Source: Ancylostoma caninum (taxonomy: Eukaryota > Nematoda > Chromadorea > Rhabditida > Ancylostomatidae). From it: 64,000 nt of DNA. The position numbers and the translations under genes are program-made. Under the pieces are notes generated by a model. The model worked only from the letters and a program-made list of their open reading frames with translations. It had not been told where the DNA came from and searched no databases. This document shows, piece by piece, positions 1-11,900 of this stretch; the stretch's first letter is position 1, and every line of letters starts with the position of its first letter. The stretch is taken from assembly GCA_037903475.1 (NCBI GenBank), contig JBAJFG010000066.1:597601-661600 (forward strand), in the 5' to 3' direction.

Positions 1-787
1 ATGTTGACACCAAAAATATGGAAGTATATCTGGTTATTTTTTCGTGTGGAAAAGATTGAGCCGAAATATGCAAAAATGTGGCTTTTAGTCGAAACGTTTT
101 TTTTTCAAAACTAATTAACGATATTGCTTGTACGTTTGGTACCACGTGACGGGATTCACCCACTCATCCAGACTGGAGTTTTTTTTTCGGCAAAAAGTGA
201 TATATGCCGCATCTTTGCTATTATTCATCATCGCTAACTGGAACGGTTTATTTGGACAATTCAACTCAACTTCAGAATTAACACAAATTCACCAAAGTAC
301 CAAGACTTTGGAGGCAATAGTCGATGGAGCTTCACTAAGGCAGCGTCCCATCGCGGAGTCTCCCCTGACAATTTCACTTGGAAAGAATCCCCAATGTCCC
401 TATATGTGGTTCCGTGTAAGATGTCCGAAAAAACCGCGTTCGAGTCTCCACTTTTGAGAAGCTTACAAGCGGAGCCAAGGTTTCTGAATAATGAGCTCCA
501 GATAGTGTTCCTTCTGAGGAATTCTATACTCGTCGTGAAAGTTCCCCATCACACCCTCCTCCCATCATAGAAAGCATACTCCATGTGAGACCAGGGAGTG
601 AGTGCATGATGCGAAGGGCTTGTAGTCCCTCCTAGGCCCCGCCCACAAGCTCAACAGAAATTGGGCTCGAAAACGGGTTTATCCCCAGTTTTGGACGGAA
701 TCACGTATACCATTGCAATCAAGATCCCTGGAGTTTCTGTTCATGTAAGAACCTCAGGAACAATTCCGAGGTTGAAAGGTGCTATTA
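1..787. other. Intergenic, nothing recognised
   Basis: AT-rich unique-looking DNA. The short open frames here have no recognisable domain and no convincing splice-site framing, so I see no gene. Confidence 0.4.
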
Positions 788-1281
788 CAGAGGGTGGGCC
801 ATAAATACGGTAACAAGAAGTGTTTTGCTTTCAAAGGAGCAAGTTCTGTCCTGAAGTTATGTTTATTTTGGAGGTCGTCTCCGGACGTTTTGCTAGGACA
901 GTGCCCAGAAACTCAGGTTTCGTCTTTTTCAAAACTGGGAAACAATACGTTCGAGGGCCTTCTGATCAAATTTGTTAGTAGCTTTTCACGGTACCTGAGA
1001 AATAAGCTTGCTCAAAACCCCTTGGGAATTGGAAATCTCCAGAAAGCAACTTCAAAAATAGGAAATAAATTTTCGCCCAGTCACTTGCGCGCCGAAGCCT
1101 GCGATTTTAATCGATGTCTCAGTGTTTGATTCCTAGCAGATTGATGATATTTTTAGCTATTTTCTTGTATTATATTCGTTGGGAGTTAATGAAGACAAAT
1201 CATGTGACAATGTTCCAAATTGCTTTGGAAATCTTTTTCTGATTGCCCTTCTATTTGTTACCATATTTTTGGCCCTCCCTG
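788..1281. mobile_element. Non-autonomous Tc1/mariner-type element with TA target site
   Basis: The left end, beginning CAGAGGGTGGGCCATAAATA, and the right end, whose reverse complement begins CAGGGAGGGCCAAAAATATG, form imperfect terminal inverted repeats of about 27 bp, both continuing into GGTAACAA. TA dinucleotides at 786-787 and 1282-1283 fit the TA target duplication of the Tc1/mariner superfamily. The 494-bp length is too short for a transposase gene, and the 116-residue open frame crossing it shows no transposase motif. It was probably mobilised in trans. Confidence 0.65.
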
Positions 1282-1283
1282 TA

Positions 1284-2519
1284 CAGGTGATGTGTCATAT
1301 TCCTGGTCAGATTCCGCGATACGCTTTGAAAAGAGACATCTTCTAAGCGCTAATATCCATTAACGCTTAGGAAATAAACCTTTTCAGATATTCCTGAAAT
1401 AGAGTTTTCGCAGACCTTCCACAGTATGACATCTCTCACAATTTTTGTGGTTTTTGAGCGCAGATCAAGTGGTGACTGCTCCAAAATGTTGTGATAACGA
1501 AGCTGATACTCCTGATATTAAATTATTATACTCCTGATACTCCTAAATCTCGGTCTCCTACTATGATATCAATTAGAAGTTCAACTCGACTAAATAGTAT
1601 CAAGAGTGAAAACAGCTACTATTTGAACAAATCGAATTTGCAGGTAGAGGAAACACCAAACATTGAAGCAGATAGGAAAGATGTAGGTCTCTAAAACTTT
1701 GAATAGTTGGAGAACATTGGAGATGCGAACTATCTGTTTAATTTATTTTTTTTCTTCTTTTCCCTATTTCCTTTTTTTTGTTTCTGAATTACTGATTAGA
1801 TATCGATAACTTCCAGTCGAGTCCAGTGTCTAGTTCGCTGTGGGCAATCGTCATCAGCTTATGAAAAACATCGTGCGCAAAGTTTCATAGAGTTGTGTAA
1901 GGTACCGCACCACCGTATTCGTTCCCTGAGCCCTGAAAAATAAGGTTACGGTGCGAAATCAGACAGATATTCATTGCCAGCTGGACAGGTCGTAGTTTCA
2001 GCAAGAAACTTTTTTAGCGTACGCTAGCAGTAGGAGAACAGTAGTTGGTAGCAATCATAGATTCATTTTTGAAATTTACGTACTTTACACTTAACCAGCG
2101 GCGATTGGAACCAGATTTGGCGCTCCCACCCTTCCCCCCCCCCCACCCCTCACCCCGATAATGGCTCCCCAAATTTTCAAAATACTACTAAAATGAGTAA
2201 AAATCTTGTATTAGTTTATTTTTAATCGCTTATTTTTACTATTACTTCTTAAGTGATGGCGGAACATCTTTCCCCTTCCCCCTCCCCTCCCTCCGCCCAC
2301 TTTCCGTGTCCACCACTGCACCTTACATACATTCACGGAAAGGAACACTACCGTATACCTGCTATGAAATAAACCTTCAAAACGAGATTGCTATCACCTT
2401 GGCCCGCACTTTCCTACATAACCATCATGGATTTCTCCTGCTAACCAAACATACCTCATTTCTGAGCAGATGTCATAGCCATCGCTGAACAAAGTATCGC
2501 CCTTTTTATGCGGCTTCGG
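1284..2519. other. Intergenic, nothing recognised
   Basis: No gene seen. A cytosine-rich stretch at about 2128-2156 and a pyrimidine-rich stretch at about 2270-2300 are simple-sequence DNA. Confidence 0.4.
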
Positions 2520-2924
2520 CTAAGAGGAGCTGTTACGTGTCCTGCACTCTGACCACAGCGGTGACTCACTGGGCAAATATGGAGGTGTAGCCGAGAAGGA
2601 CTTCAAGTACGCCCTCGTAACCGCTTCTTCGTCATCGCTCCATGCAAGTCGTCGATCTGCTGGTGGTCGCCTCAATGGCCTTGCAGATATGACGCACATC
2701 TCCCTGCAATTCGATATCCTTGACTGTGCCCGCAGCGCCTGAGCAAACTCTTTGACTGCTCCGACCATGACACTTGTAGGCGGCGATTCCACTTCAGCGA
2801 CGATCTCGACTCTCTCGGCTGTTCCTCGCATTGTCGCCCCCTCTCGTACTGTTCGACCCACTCTTGAGCTGTCATTCTTGAGTTCGTATGAATCAAATTT
2901 TGGTATTACCCGTGGTATTTTCAT
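2520..2924 (-). CDS. Unrecognised 134-codon open frame
   Basis: An uninterrupted minus-strand frame of 134 codons that is richer in G and C than its surroundings. It has mixed charged residues and no obvious low complexity, membrane segment or signal peptide. I recognise no domain. A second overlapping frame is also open over part of it, which weakens the coding case. It could be an exon, or a decayed gag-like piece of a retroelement, but nothing nearby supports either reading. Confidence 0.22.
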   Translation of the reverse strand: MKIPRVIPKFDSYELKNDSSRVGRTVREGATMRGTAERVEIVAEVESPPTSVMVGAVKEFAQALRAQSRISNCREMCVISARPLRRPPADRRLAWSDDEEAVTRAYLKSFSATPPYLPSESPLWSECRTRNSSS

Positions 2925-5900
2925 CTAGGCTTTTTACTTTTCACTTCATTTCCATCCACAATGTTTTCTTTTTCAAAATGATTCGCAAACTTCAGGGAAG
3001 TATAAATTACAACTTGTCATCACAACGGTATTCATTTTAATACATTTTTACTCCACTGATAAGTCCTGAAGAGCCATTCCCCTCGTCGATAACCCGCATC
3101 CAGATAGTGTACACTAGATGTTCGACTCGATATCGTAATGTCGACATCGAGTCGGTCTAATAACTCAGAATTTCATTCTTTTCCGAGTATTTGATAACAC
3201 GAAAACATAGATCTAGTCGAGTTACCCTAACATTTGTTATTATCACTGACACCAAATTCGATACATTGAAACAGCGACTATAGAATTGGAGTCGAGTCAG
3301 TCGAGTCAAATGTCTAATGTTCACATTGAATCGTACTATACTAATGACCTTTCCTTTTATCTGGCGCACTTTTGTTAGAAGTCGTTGTGGTGCATTACCT
3401 TTCTTTCTCCTACTTTTTGAGTGATTCCTGCGAGCAGAACTCACTTTACGCTTAAATCTCCAATTAAAAGCGCCAATGGATATAAGATGTTATGAGTGAT
3501 ACTGATAGAGCTCTCGAACGCAAGATCAGACACTGTGCTAGCTCCACCTTGTGTGACAGGAACGCAACACGAATATCCCAACACCTGCTTGAACAGCATC
3601 TTCCGTTTATTTTTCGGTAAAGATGAGAGACATTGGCAGCAATTAAGGGGAGGTTAATAGCAAGAGAAGGAGACGGGCACCCCCTCCCCCCAAATATAGG
3701 TTTTGATCTAGACAAATCACGCCGTCGGAATGCAGTCCTGTTGCATTGTTATGAGTACATACATGAATCCAGAAGTTCGAACGGAAATCACTTTTATCTC
3801 TTCCTCCTCAGTGTTCAGAATATTATATTTACATTCTTTGGAATCGCTGAGACGTATAGCGCAGTCAGCTTTACTTGTCCTGGATTCACATATTTATTCT
3901 GCTGCATATCACAATCTGGTCGCAGAATTCCGCTCCCCGCATTGCATCATGGCTTCAAGCACCTTGTGTCAATATTTGAAATTCTGCGAAATGTCAAAGT
4001 TTGCTTGGAAACCTCCGAGGCCACGTCTTCCGCAGTGACACCACTGACAGAGGCACTGTAGCTCCGCTGCGCCGGTCCTTCTCTAATCTTTAGAAGCTAC
4101 TGGCCAAAAAGTAGAAAATTGCTGAAAATTCTCCCGGTTTGATATAGAGGTTGCATGAATACTTCCATAGGAAGCTTATTTTGCTCTGAAACAGAACCAA
4201 AAACATGCACACACTACTTCTGTAGGACGCAAAAATCCGCTAACTACCCTTAGAATTTGCCTGGAATATAACACGGTGATTATTTGCTTTTTCCTTTGCG
4301 ATATTGTCTACTGACTATGTCGATGTGATTCGAAGAAATCCCCCAAATCTTGCTTCATACACGTTCCTAGAAACGTCAATGTCATTGGTGGATTATTTAG
4401 TATAGCTATAGAAGAGGCAGTTCAATTTTTCTCCTTGGAAAGCCTGCAGAAAGGAAATTGAATGGATCTGTACGAGGAAACCCTGCGGAAATTGAGCAGT
4501 TTGTTATTTTTTCCAACTTCAATAGTGCATAAAATTATCACTAGTAATCTCTGACTCAAGCTGGAACACTTTTACACTTTTTCGTCTTCTAATGCTAGGG
4601 AAAGTAAAACCAAGCTTTTGACATGTCAGCCGAAAGTTTTTCTTAGAATGGGCCCTTTCACATACAAAGTATGCTAAACAATCTCATATAACCACTTTTT
4701 CGAGGTACCGCATAAAATTTAAAGTAGCCCTCAACTGTCAGCTGTAGATGATGTCGGTCTCTCTTGTTCCCAGATTTTTATTCTCCCAATGTTGTTTCAT
4801 TTCGTTCCTGTTTTTGTAGTTGATTTGTTTCCACCTATCTCAATCACGTGCATGTGCGTTAAATAAAAAAAACACCATCAATGAATACGCACACATTATT
4901 TGCTACCATTGAATATTCAGTTTACCCTTGGTAAATGGGATTATCACCCACCCACCCACCCCCGCGAATTTACCTTTTAATTGGCATTCATCAAGACTGG
5001 GGCTCTTCAAAAGTTGACCACGAAAACCAAAGATGGTTTGCGGGATCGGTTAAATAGTAATGTTAGGAGACACAGGAAGTGAAAGTTACCATGCTAACCT
5101 GGTCTCGCTAGCTCATGCGCTCATGAACTCAAACTCAAAACGGTCTCCACAACCCCTAGTGTGAAGCAGGGGAGGGTGATCTATGCTTTGTCTGTAGGCA
5201 CTGCGTAAGGTACATATAATCGTATTGGAAATTATTCCACACAACAATGAGCTACTGATATCTGTGGTGCAAATGTAATACATATATTCAAAGTTTTTTA
5301 GAGGAATCGAGAAAATCGGTATGTATGGAATTTCTACGCACACATCTATGTAGCATTCAGAAGTCTTTCTTCCAGCATGCTCATTATCAATGACTCCTAA
5401 CTACTCGTAGCTTTGCCCAGCCACGCAGTTCCAGCCAAGCAACCCGCACATACGTATGGTAATTCTCCAGCAGTAGCTAATCTAGTCCTCTCTACTGCTG
5501 ACCACGGCCTCGTTCCAGAAACCGTTTTGTCATCGTCTTGTGCGTATAGCGATCAATGATCGGGGAGAGCGGGGTGGGGGGGGGGGGGGGGGGGGGGTGA
5601 CTGCTGCGGAAACCCTCGTATCGTTGTACAAACGGAATCAAATAACTACACCGAGTCAGGTGTTCGACATAATAAAGGGTTTATAAAGGGTTTCCCTTCG
5701 TTGCTTCGGCAACTTAGGAATCTCTGGCGAATGGTAGAGTTGGCTGCGAATATTATGGCTGCATGCTGCAGCAGATTCCCTGCTCTAGCATTTGGCAGTT
5801 GGTCGCTTCTACGGATTTTCCAAGGTTCCTCGAGATTTCCTATCCTTTCTCGCTCACGTTTTGAACGGAGAAAAGCTCTTGGACGAGTGGCGGTATCCAC

Positions 5901-6267
5901 GAATGTCACTAGAAAGGTTGTGAGCCACCCACTATCCTAAATCGGACGAGCTCTTCAGGCAAAAATAGGGAGATTTGGTGAGGGGAAGGGGGTGAAATTC
6001 GTCTGTACCCAAATGTATTGGTGAAGATAGCAAAATGTGTCATATTTAGCCTGAACAACTCCTTACTCTGGATGTGCGGGAAACATAGAGCCATCCTAGG
6101 AGCGTTCATGAATCCCATCAAAGGAAGGCTTCCGTAAACGAATCCCTTTCTTGAGCGAAATTTGATTCAATCCTCAGGAAAGGTGTAGCGCCGTTCTTTC
6201 TCTGTCGAGGCTATTTGAACTTCTTTCTGTAAGCCTAGGAGGATAACGCTTGGTAAGAGTCCACATG
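2925..6267. other. Intergenic; simple repeats only
   Basis: No gene recognised. A short CCCA repeat lies at about 4948-4962 and a G-tract of more than 20 bases at about 5575-5597, next to further G-rich sequence. The long G-run could form a quadruplex but is also a typical site of sequencing-length error. Confidence 0.4.
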
Positions 6268-6269
6268 TA

Positions 6270-7540
6270 CAGGGTGCGGCATAAATACTGTGTCAAAAAT
6301 ATTTGTTAATAACTCTTGTCACAGAAGCTGAAACTCTAATTCCTCTTCAGTATTATTTACCTAAACTCTTAGAAATGAAACACACTGGGACACGCCTAAC
6401 GTGGTCTCCTTCTGGCTCCGCGACAGAGGTTACACCTAAAGCATGTACGACCACTGAGGCCCGAAAAAAATTCCGGAGATTTTCTTCCTCCTTCTTTCCT
6501 GTGAGCGATCCCAGATTCGTAGCAGCAGTGGGTTGGTGAGCGCATGTCCACATCTCTACGATTACCAGTTGACGCATCCATACGATCGATGTGAGGGAAG
6601 TTTGCACACGATTCCTCTGCCGGTATGAGTTCGTGGAGTTGGTGCACAAACGGTCACTTTTTCTTCTGCGCCTCGTTTCTTGAAGCACTGCTGTCCTAGC
6701 GGACCCATTTTTAATAGAGGAACTACATAGCAGCTATACCTTCTTTACTAAACTACCCTTTTTTCCAGCAAAGAGCTGTTTTCCCAACTTTAATTCAACG
6801 TCGACCTGAGGCTTATGGTCACTTTCAGAAAGATCAGCTCCAGTGATAATACAGGCCAGATGTGATTTGCAAGAGAGGCCTTTCCTACCCCATCTGATGT
6901 ATTGGAGAACTGCCCTTTCACTACGCGATATTTCGCTGATGAAGCTCTGTCCCACATTGAAAAAAAGATCATCGTCCTAAGGTGCCTAACTTTTGCGGCC
7001 CTCCAAGGTAACATAACTAAACTCTGCATTCTTTCGTGCTGATGCGCTTCGTTGCGAACATGCTGCTCCTAGTGCTTGTAGTGTTCCGTCTAGACTTCCT
7101 CATTAGCAGGTGAATTAATCGCCCTCTGCAAAGATCATGGCTCTGTGTGCACCTAACTCTTCTACCTCGCATTTTTGCAACGAGTTAGTTTCTCGTGGAT
7201 TTTCTCGAAACCTAGAACTGCGACATCCGTCTGGCATGTATATGGGAACAACCCTTCAACAGCAGAGCATCGTACTGCAAATTGGACGGTGCAGTTGTAT
7301 TGCTGCAAAAAATAGGCGATCAAGAAAAAAGATTGCACGGTGATGCTTCATAGCTCGATCTTGGCTCTTTTCAAATTTGGACTTGTTATTACGTGCAATG
7401 TTGATGTGAGGTTACGAAACGAGGAGGTAATGCATAGAAAGGGATAGCAATTTCAGATATGAAATTTAGGGCGAAGAGCTTTTTCGCAATAGGGATGGAA
7501 TTTGCGACAAAGTTTGACACAGTATTTAAGCCGCACCCTG
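6270..7540. mobile_element. Degenerate mariner-sized transposon (TIR CAGGGTGCGGC)
   Basis: The ends are inverted repeats of 28 bp with one mismatch: the left begins CAGGGTGCGGCATAAATACT and the right, reverse-complemented, begins CAGGGTGCGGCTTAAATACT, both continuing GTGTCAAA. TA dinucleotides flank both ends (6268-6269, 7541-7542). The 1271-bp length matches a full Tc1/mariner-class element. Only broken frames remain inside, mostly on the minus strand at 6353-7029, and I could not place the catalytic triad, so any transposase has decayed. The relic at 57592-58530 has a similar terminus. Confidence 0.65.
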
Positions 7541-7795
7541 TACTCAGGAGCTGACCGGGGAAATCGTCCTGAACGAGAACAGTACGTCTGAACGCTCAAG
7601 TTGAAAGTACAAATCGGCCCGAAGAGGAATTTTTTGCTGCTGAAAGTTTTAGAACTCGCAAATGCGGTTTTTTTTTTCAATTTCGTAGACACAATGACTC
7701 AGTCAAATTTAAGGCTTAGGAGTTTTTGATGGTCCACAAATATTCTCGGGCTTTTGGCGGTTTCTTTCTGCGAACGTGACTTCATGCTTCCTGAC

Positions 7796-7981
7796 TCATT
7801 GTCTCAATCCTCCTTTCTTCCGCTGAAGAAGGCTGTCAATCATGACTATAAATGCGATGAATAGGCAGCAGGCTGCAAATATGTAAGTCATACTGCTCAT
7901 CGCTTCTTGTGTCTTTTCTTCAGAACTTGGAATAGGATCTTTTATAATGCACATGCTAGTTTGGCATTCTCTATCAAACGA
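7796..7981 (-). CDS. Possible terminal exon of a small membrane protein
   Basis: On the minus strand an acceptor-like TTTTCACAG at 7982-7990 precedes an open frame of about 62 codons ending in TGA at 7796-7798. The frame carries a hydrophobic segment of about 20 residues (YIFAACCLFIAFIVMI) followed by a basic tail (QRKKGGLRQ), as in a tail-anchored or type I protein. It lacks its own convincing start, so it is offered as a 3' exon. The product is not recognised and the phase does not join directly to the candidate exon at 8571-8809. Confidence 0.35.
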   Translation of the reverse strand, partial: SFDRECQTSMCIIKDPIPSSEEKTQEAMSSMTYIFAACCLFIAFIVMIDSLLQRKKGGLRQ

Positions 7982-8570
7982 CTGTGAAAACATTCAACTA
8001 ACATCGACATTTTTAGTTCATTTGCCAGTTCCTGGTGACTATCTCATAACCAACCATCTTCCCTCGACATAATCCATCTTCCTGGGTGATCGGGGCCGCT
8101 TTTCCAGCCACTGCGTTCACTTACAGTCAAAGGTAGACGCAGGGAGAGGGGGAGAGGCGCTTACTACCGCAGAAAAGGATACAGAATTTTTCATTTGTAC
8201 CTCATGAAACAAATGAAAATTTCGGTCTTGCTCGTCTCCAGTTCATAATTTGCTTTCATTATTTCTGAATATTTTGCTTTGTAACAAACCATAGAATCAT
8301 AATATTATTATGATTAGAAGTAAAACTAACGTTTTCATTTGTCCTATTACTGAAATTCCAATCCTCCGGATATCCCAGTTAGAAGAAATCAGATTTTTTT
8401 CCTACCTGAACTCCTGGCCTTCCCCCCATGTCTGCATCCGCCACGGCTTACAAGGGATATTCAAGCTCAGTGGCTGGGAAACTAGAAAGGACTGTACTGT
8501 AAGAAACGAGAGGAATAAATGATGACACCATTCCTTAACACTTCGAGTATGTATATCTCAATATTTACAC

Positions 8571-8809
8571 CTGTACATATTCTATATTTTACGCCCTTTA
8601 CACGCTCCACATAATTTTTGGATTTGTGCGTCCAATAATTATCTCTCGGCCGGCCATCTCTGAGCAATCCATCTCTATGCTCAATATTTTCCAAAGGTTT
8701 TCTGTCCATAACCGTATATCCATGCCTCCTCGCCTCCTCTTCCTTTCTGCGAAACGAGTTCAAACGAAATTCTTCCAGGTACAAATTCACTGATGGCACA
8801 TCAGCGTCG
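8571..8809 (-). CDS. Possible internal exon, charged protein, unrecognised
   Basis: A minus-strand frame bounded by an acceptor-like CTTATAG and a donor-like ACAG|GTGTAA. It codes for about 79 mostly polar residues (for example LEEFRLNSFRRKEEEARRHG) with coding-like composition. It lies just upstream of, and antisense to, the Ig-domain exons at 8942-9267. No family recognised; it may belong to an opposite-strand gene together with the candidates at 7796-7981 and 10430-10577. Confidence 0.3.
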
Positions 8810-8941
8810 CTATAAGAGAGAGAAATCCTCGGATAACTACGTGACACTAGCCCCATCGTATGAGCTCGTCCTTTCACACGGTAGGTTGAGAGATAAGTCC
8901 AAATACTGGGATTTATACCAAACCTCTTGTTTCCTGCTCAG

Positions 8942-11900
8942 ATGAACCTTCACAAATCGAATCCACCTTGGCAGTAACGGTGGAGGAAGGTCAGTCGTTG
9001 AACTTGAAATGTACAGCGGGAGAAGGCATAGATGAGCGAACACTGCGGTTTGAGAGGGAACTGGTGGAGGTGAAAGGCAGACGATCGCCGAGGAGGTTAG
9101 TAGGTCCGGATGCACGCCTTCCCCGGCTAAGGAACTGAGAGTTCTGTTCCAGTGTAAGCCAACAGATCTCCAACTTTGAAGATGCCACCCACAGCGGCCT
9201 CTACGAATGCTTCGCGAGGACGAGCACTGGAGAGGAGCATTCGAGAAAGATGAGAGTCTCTACCAAGGTGAGCATTGCGCCGTCCTCCGCGCTAACATTC
9301 ACGCATTTCTAGATCGCTCTTTTAATTTTATTTTTTCCAAGCCTCCTGCATTGTCTCCAAAGTTATTTATGTTCTGTGAATCGTATCAATACATTTCTGT
9401 CATTTTCCATTCAGCCTTATTACTAAGTGTGACAACCATCGAATACATTGAATTTTCTGGTGCTCTACCAATTCGGAAAGTTCGGAAAAGAATAAAATAA
9501 AGAAAAACCGTAAATTACAACAGAAATAGGATAGGTGATGGTCTATCAGAAAGAGTTGGTAGTGGCCCTTCTCTCTCTTCACCTGCTTCTTTTTGGAATA
9601 ACCTTTTTCAATGGGTCTTTAGTAGCACACTCTCTCCTTCTCCCTCTCGTTCTTTTAAATCATGTATACACCATTGCATTGCCAAGAAAGCATTATCCAA
9701 GCTACCCAGATCATCAATTTCTATGAATGCTCTCTTTCAGACCTCTGAAAGAGAGCATCCATAGAAATTTTTGACCCGGAGATTACGGCACAATTCGGGG
9801 TAATTGCGTGCGCTGAGCACTGTTACGATACAGAGAACAGAGAAAATCTTCGAAATCTCCGTTTTTCGGAACCAGTCAGCTCGTCGCTTTTGAGCAGCTT
9901 GGGCTGAGTCAGGCGAGAAAAACGCTAGATTATTCGAAAATTGCTTATGTTGGACTGTTACTGAGTCAACCTGTCTGAGTTGTCCACTAAACTCATAAAT
10001 CACCTTTTTTTCCGGTGACTTGATATTATATGTGCTTTTGAGTCATCATTCTCTATCTGAATAAGAGGGAGAGCATGAGTAGCTTGCTCCTACTGTAATT
10101 CGGAGAATTCTCACAATCTGGTCGGTCTATGTAAATGCCCAGCCATGTAGAGCCAATTTCTCTTGAAAAAAAATCATAAACGCTAAAACGAAACTCAAGC
10201 CCAGTGATTGAAGATACATATCATTCTCCTACGATTTTCCAAATGAAGGCAATTTTTTCTGGAAATTTTTTCTCCAAAATGTAGTAAATATTTGTACAAG
10301 CACAGACCAGCACGTGGGCAACTTATGCAAGCCTCAGATAAATCAAACCGAAACTGACACCTTCAGAGCGCTCTACTGTTTTATCCATTCTAATGCAAGC
10401 AGTGAAATCTAAAAATAGCTCTTCCTTTTCTGGCGCTCACCACTCATCGCCACGTAACGTGCGAAAGTGTTTGCATAGTACACGCGTGCAGACTCCCCCA
10501 TTTCCACTGCAACGCCTACGCTCTCGCAGTTGCTACGCAAGATGTCGCAACAATGCCCCGTAATGTCAGCAAGTACTAGATGTTCTAAGTCCCTGCGAGC
10601 TAAAGCTCTTAACTGATGCACTGGCTTGATAATAAGTTCATAAATAAGAATTTTGACCGATATTAAATTAATAAATAAGGTGGTCGACGTTGATCAACTT
10701 GTGCATTCGGTTCAGCGGAGAATAGTAGAAGAAATGAATGCTCATGTGACATATACACTGGGCTACTGGGAAAACTGCTGTACGCATCAAGTCGGTGCGT
10801 CAAACTCCCACTCCCTTTTGTCCCAATTTACTGACCCCGTGGGGATAGGTGGCTCAGTTGGCTACTGGGGATATCGAATCAACGATCGTGTGAGCATCAG
10901 CGGACCACTTGCCGCTGCGCTACAAGCCCAATTAATGTAATAATATGAAGCATTATAATGCTCCTCCTGCACAAAGTTGAACAAATAAACTTGACAGACG
11001 TATTGCTCGGTCACATCATCCGTGCAGGACCGGGATCGCTCGGTGAAAACAAAAATAAAGCTGAAAACTTGTCTTATTTTATTCCCAGTCCTTACGTAGT
11101 TAACTTTTCTCTGTGTTCCCTTCAATTGTTCAACCAACACTGCCCATACGTTTTGGAATGCATATGATACCATCTGCTCCATGATTTCAGGCAGTCCTCC
11201 CTAAAGACTTCGTGCCTTGTGCTGGAGACGACGATTACTGCGGCAGCAATGGAAGATGTGGCCTGAAGAGCAATGACAAAATTTGTGTGTGAGTATAAAC
11301 GTCTACGTTTAAAAACTAAGCGTAGGAGCTGTGCACATGTTCCCTTCTCAGTCGTCTGCAAAGATATCACCATTATGAAATCAAATCCTTCCTTTCAAGG
11401 CAAAGCATTGCTTTCTCATCATACAGAAGTAGAACCACCCGGTCAACTTTTCACTGCAGCGTAATCGGCGAACTTTTTTTTTCTAATTTCATGGTCTAGA
11501 AAGGACGAAAAATACTTTTAAAAAACACAAAATAGGACACAAAAAGACCTTAAGACACCGCTGCAACTGGCTAGACCAGCATGCTGCGCCGTGTGCAGGT
11601 TGGCTTCCATCCACGCTCACTGTACCTCCAAGGAAAACAATAAGGCCTTAACTACTTCGCTTCATTTCAGTTGCGACCCTGGCTATGCTGGACAACGATG
11701 TGAACACCTCCTCGTTAAGGACTACTTGAGTGAGTTCACCAACTGTGACTGCCTTCTCTTCTTTTCGTCGATTTGAATCTGTGATCACGCATATATTGAT
11801 AGGAATGTCGCTTTCAGTCACAACTGCGAAAGTAGTCGTTGGGGCCGGAGGGACCCTGAACATTGTCCTGATCTTCCTCACCCTCCTTTTCGCCTGCCTC

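Noticed and set aside
3633..4061. 142-codon plus-strand frame
   Set aside because: Overlaps another plus-strand frame, no recognisable domain, no splice framing; composition of AT-rich intergenic DNA.
5573..5597. Long G-tract as a regulatory quadruplex
   Set aside because: No gene adjacent; long homopolymers are common assembly and sequencing artefacts.
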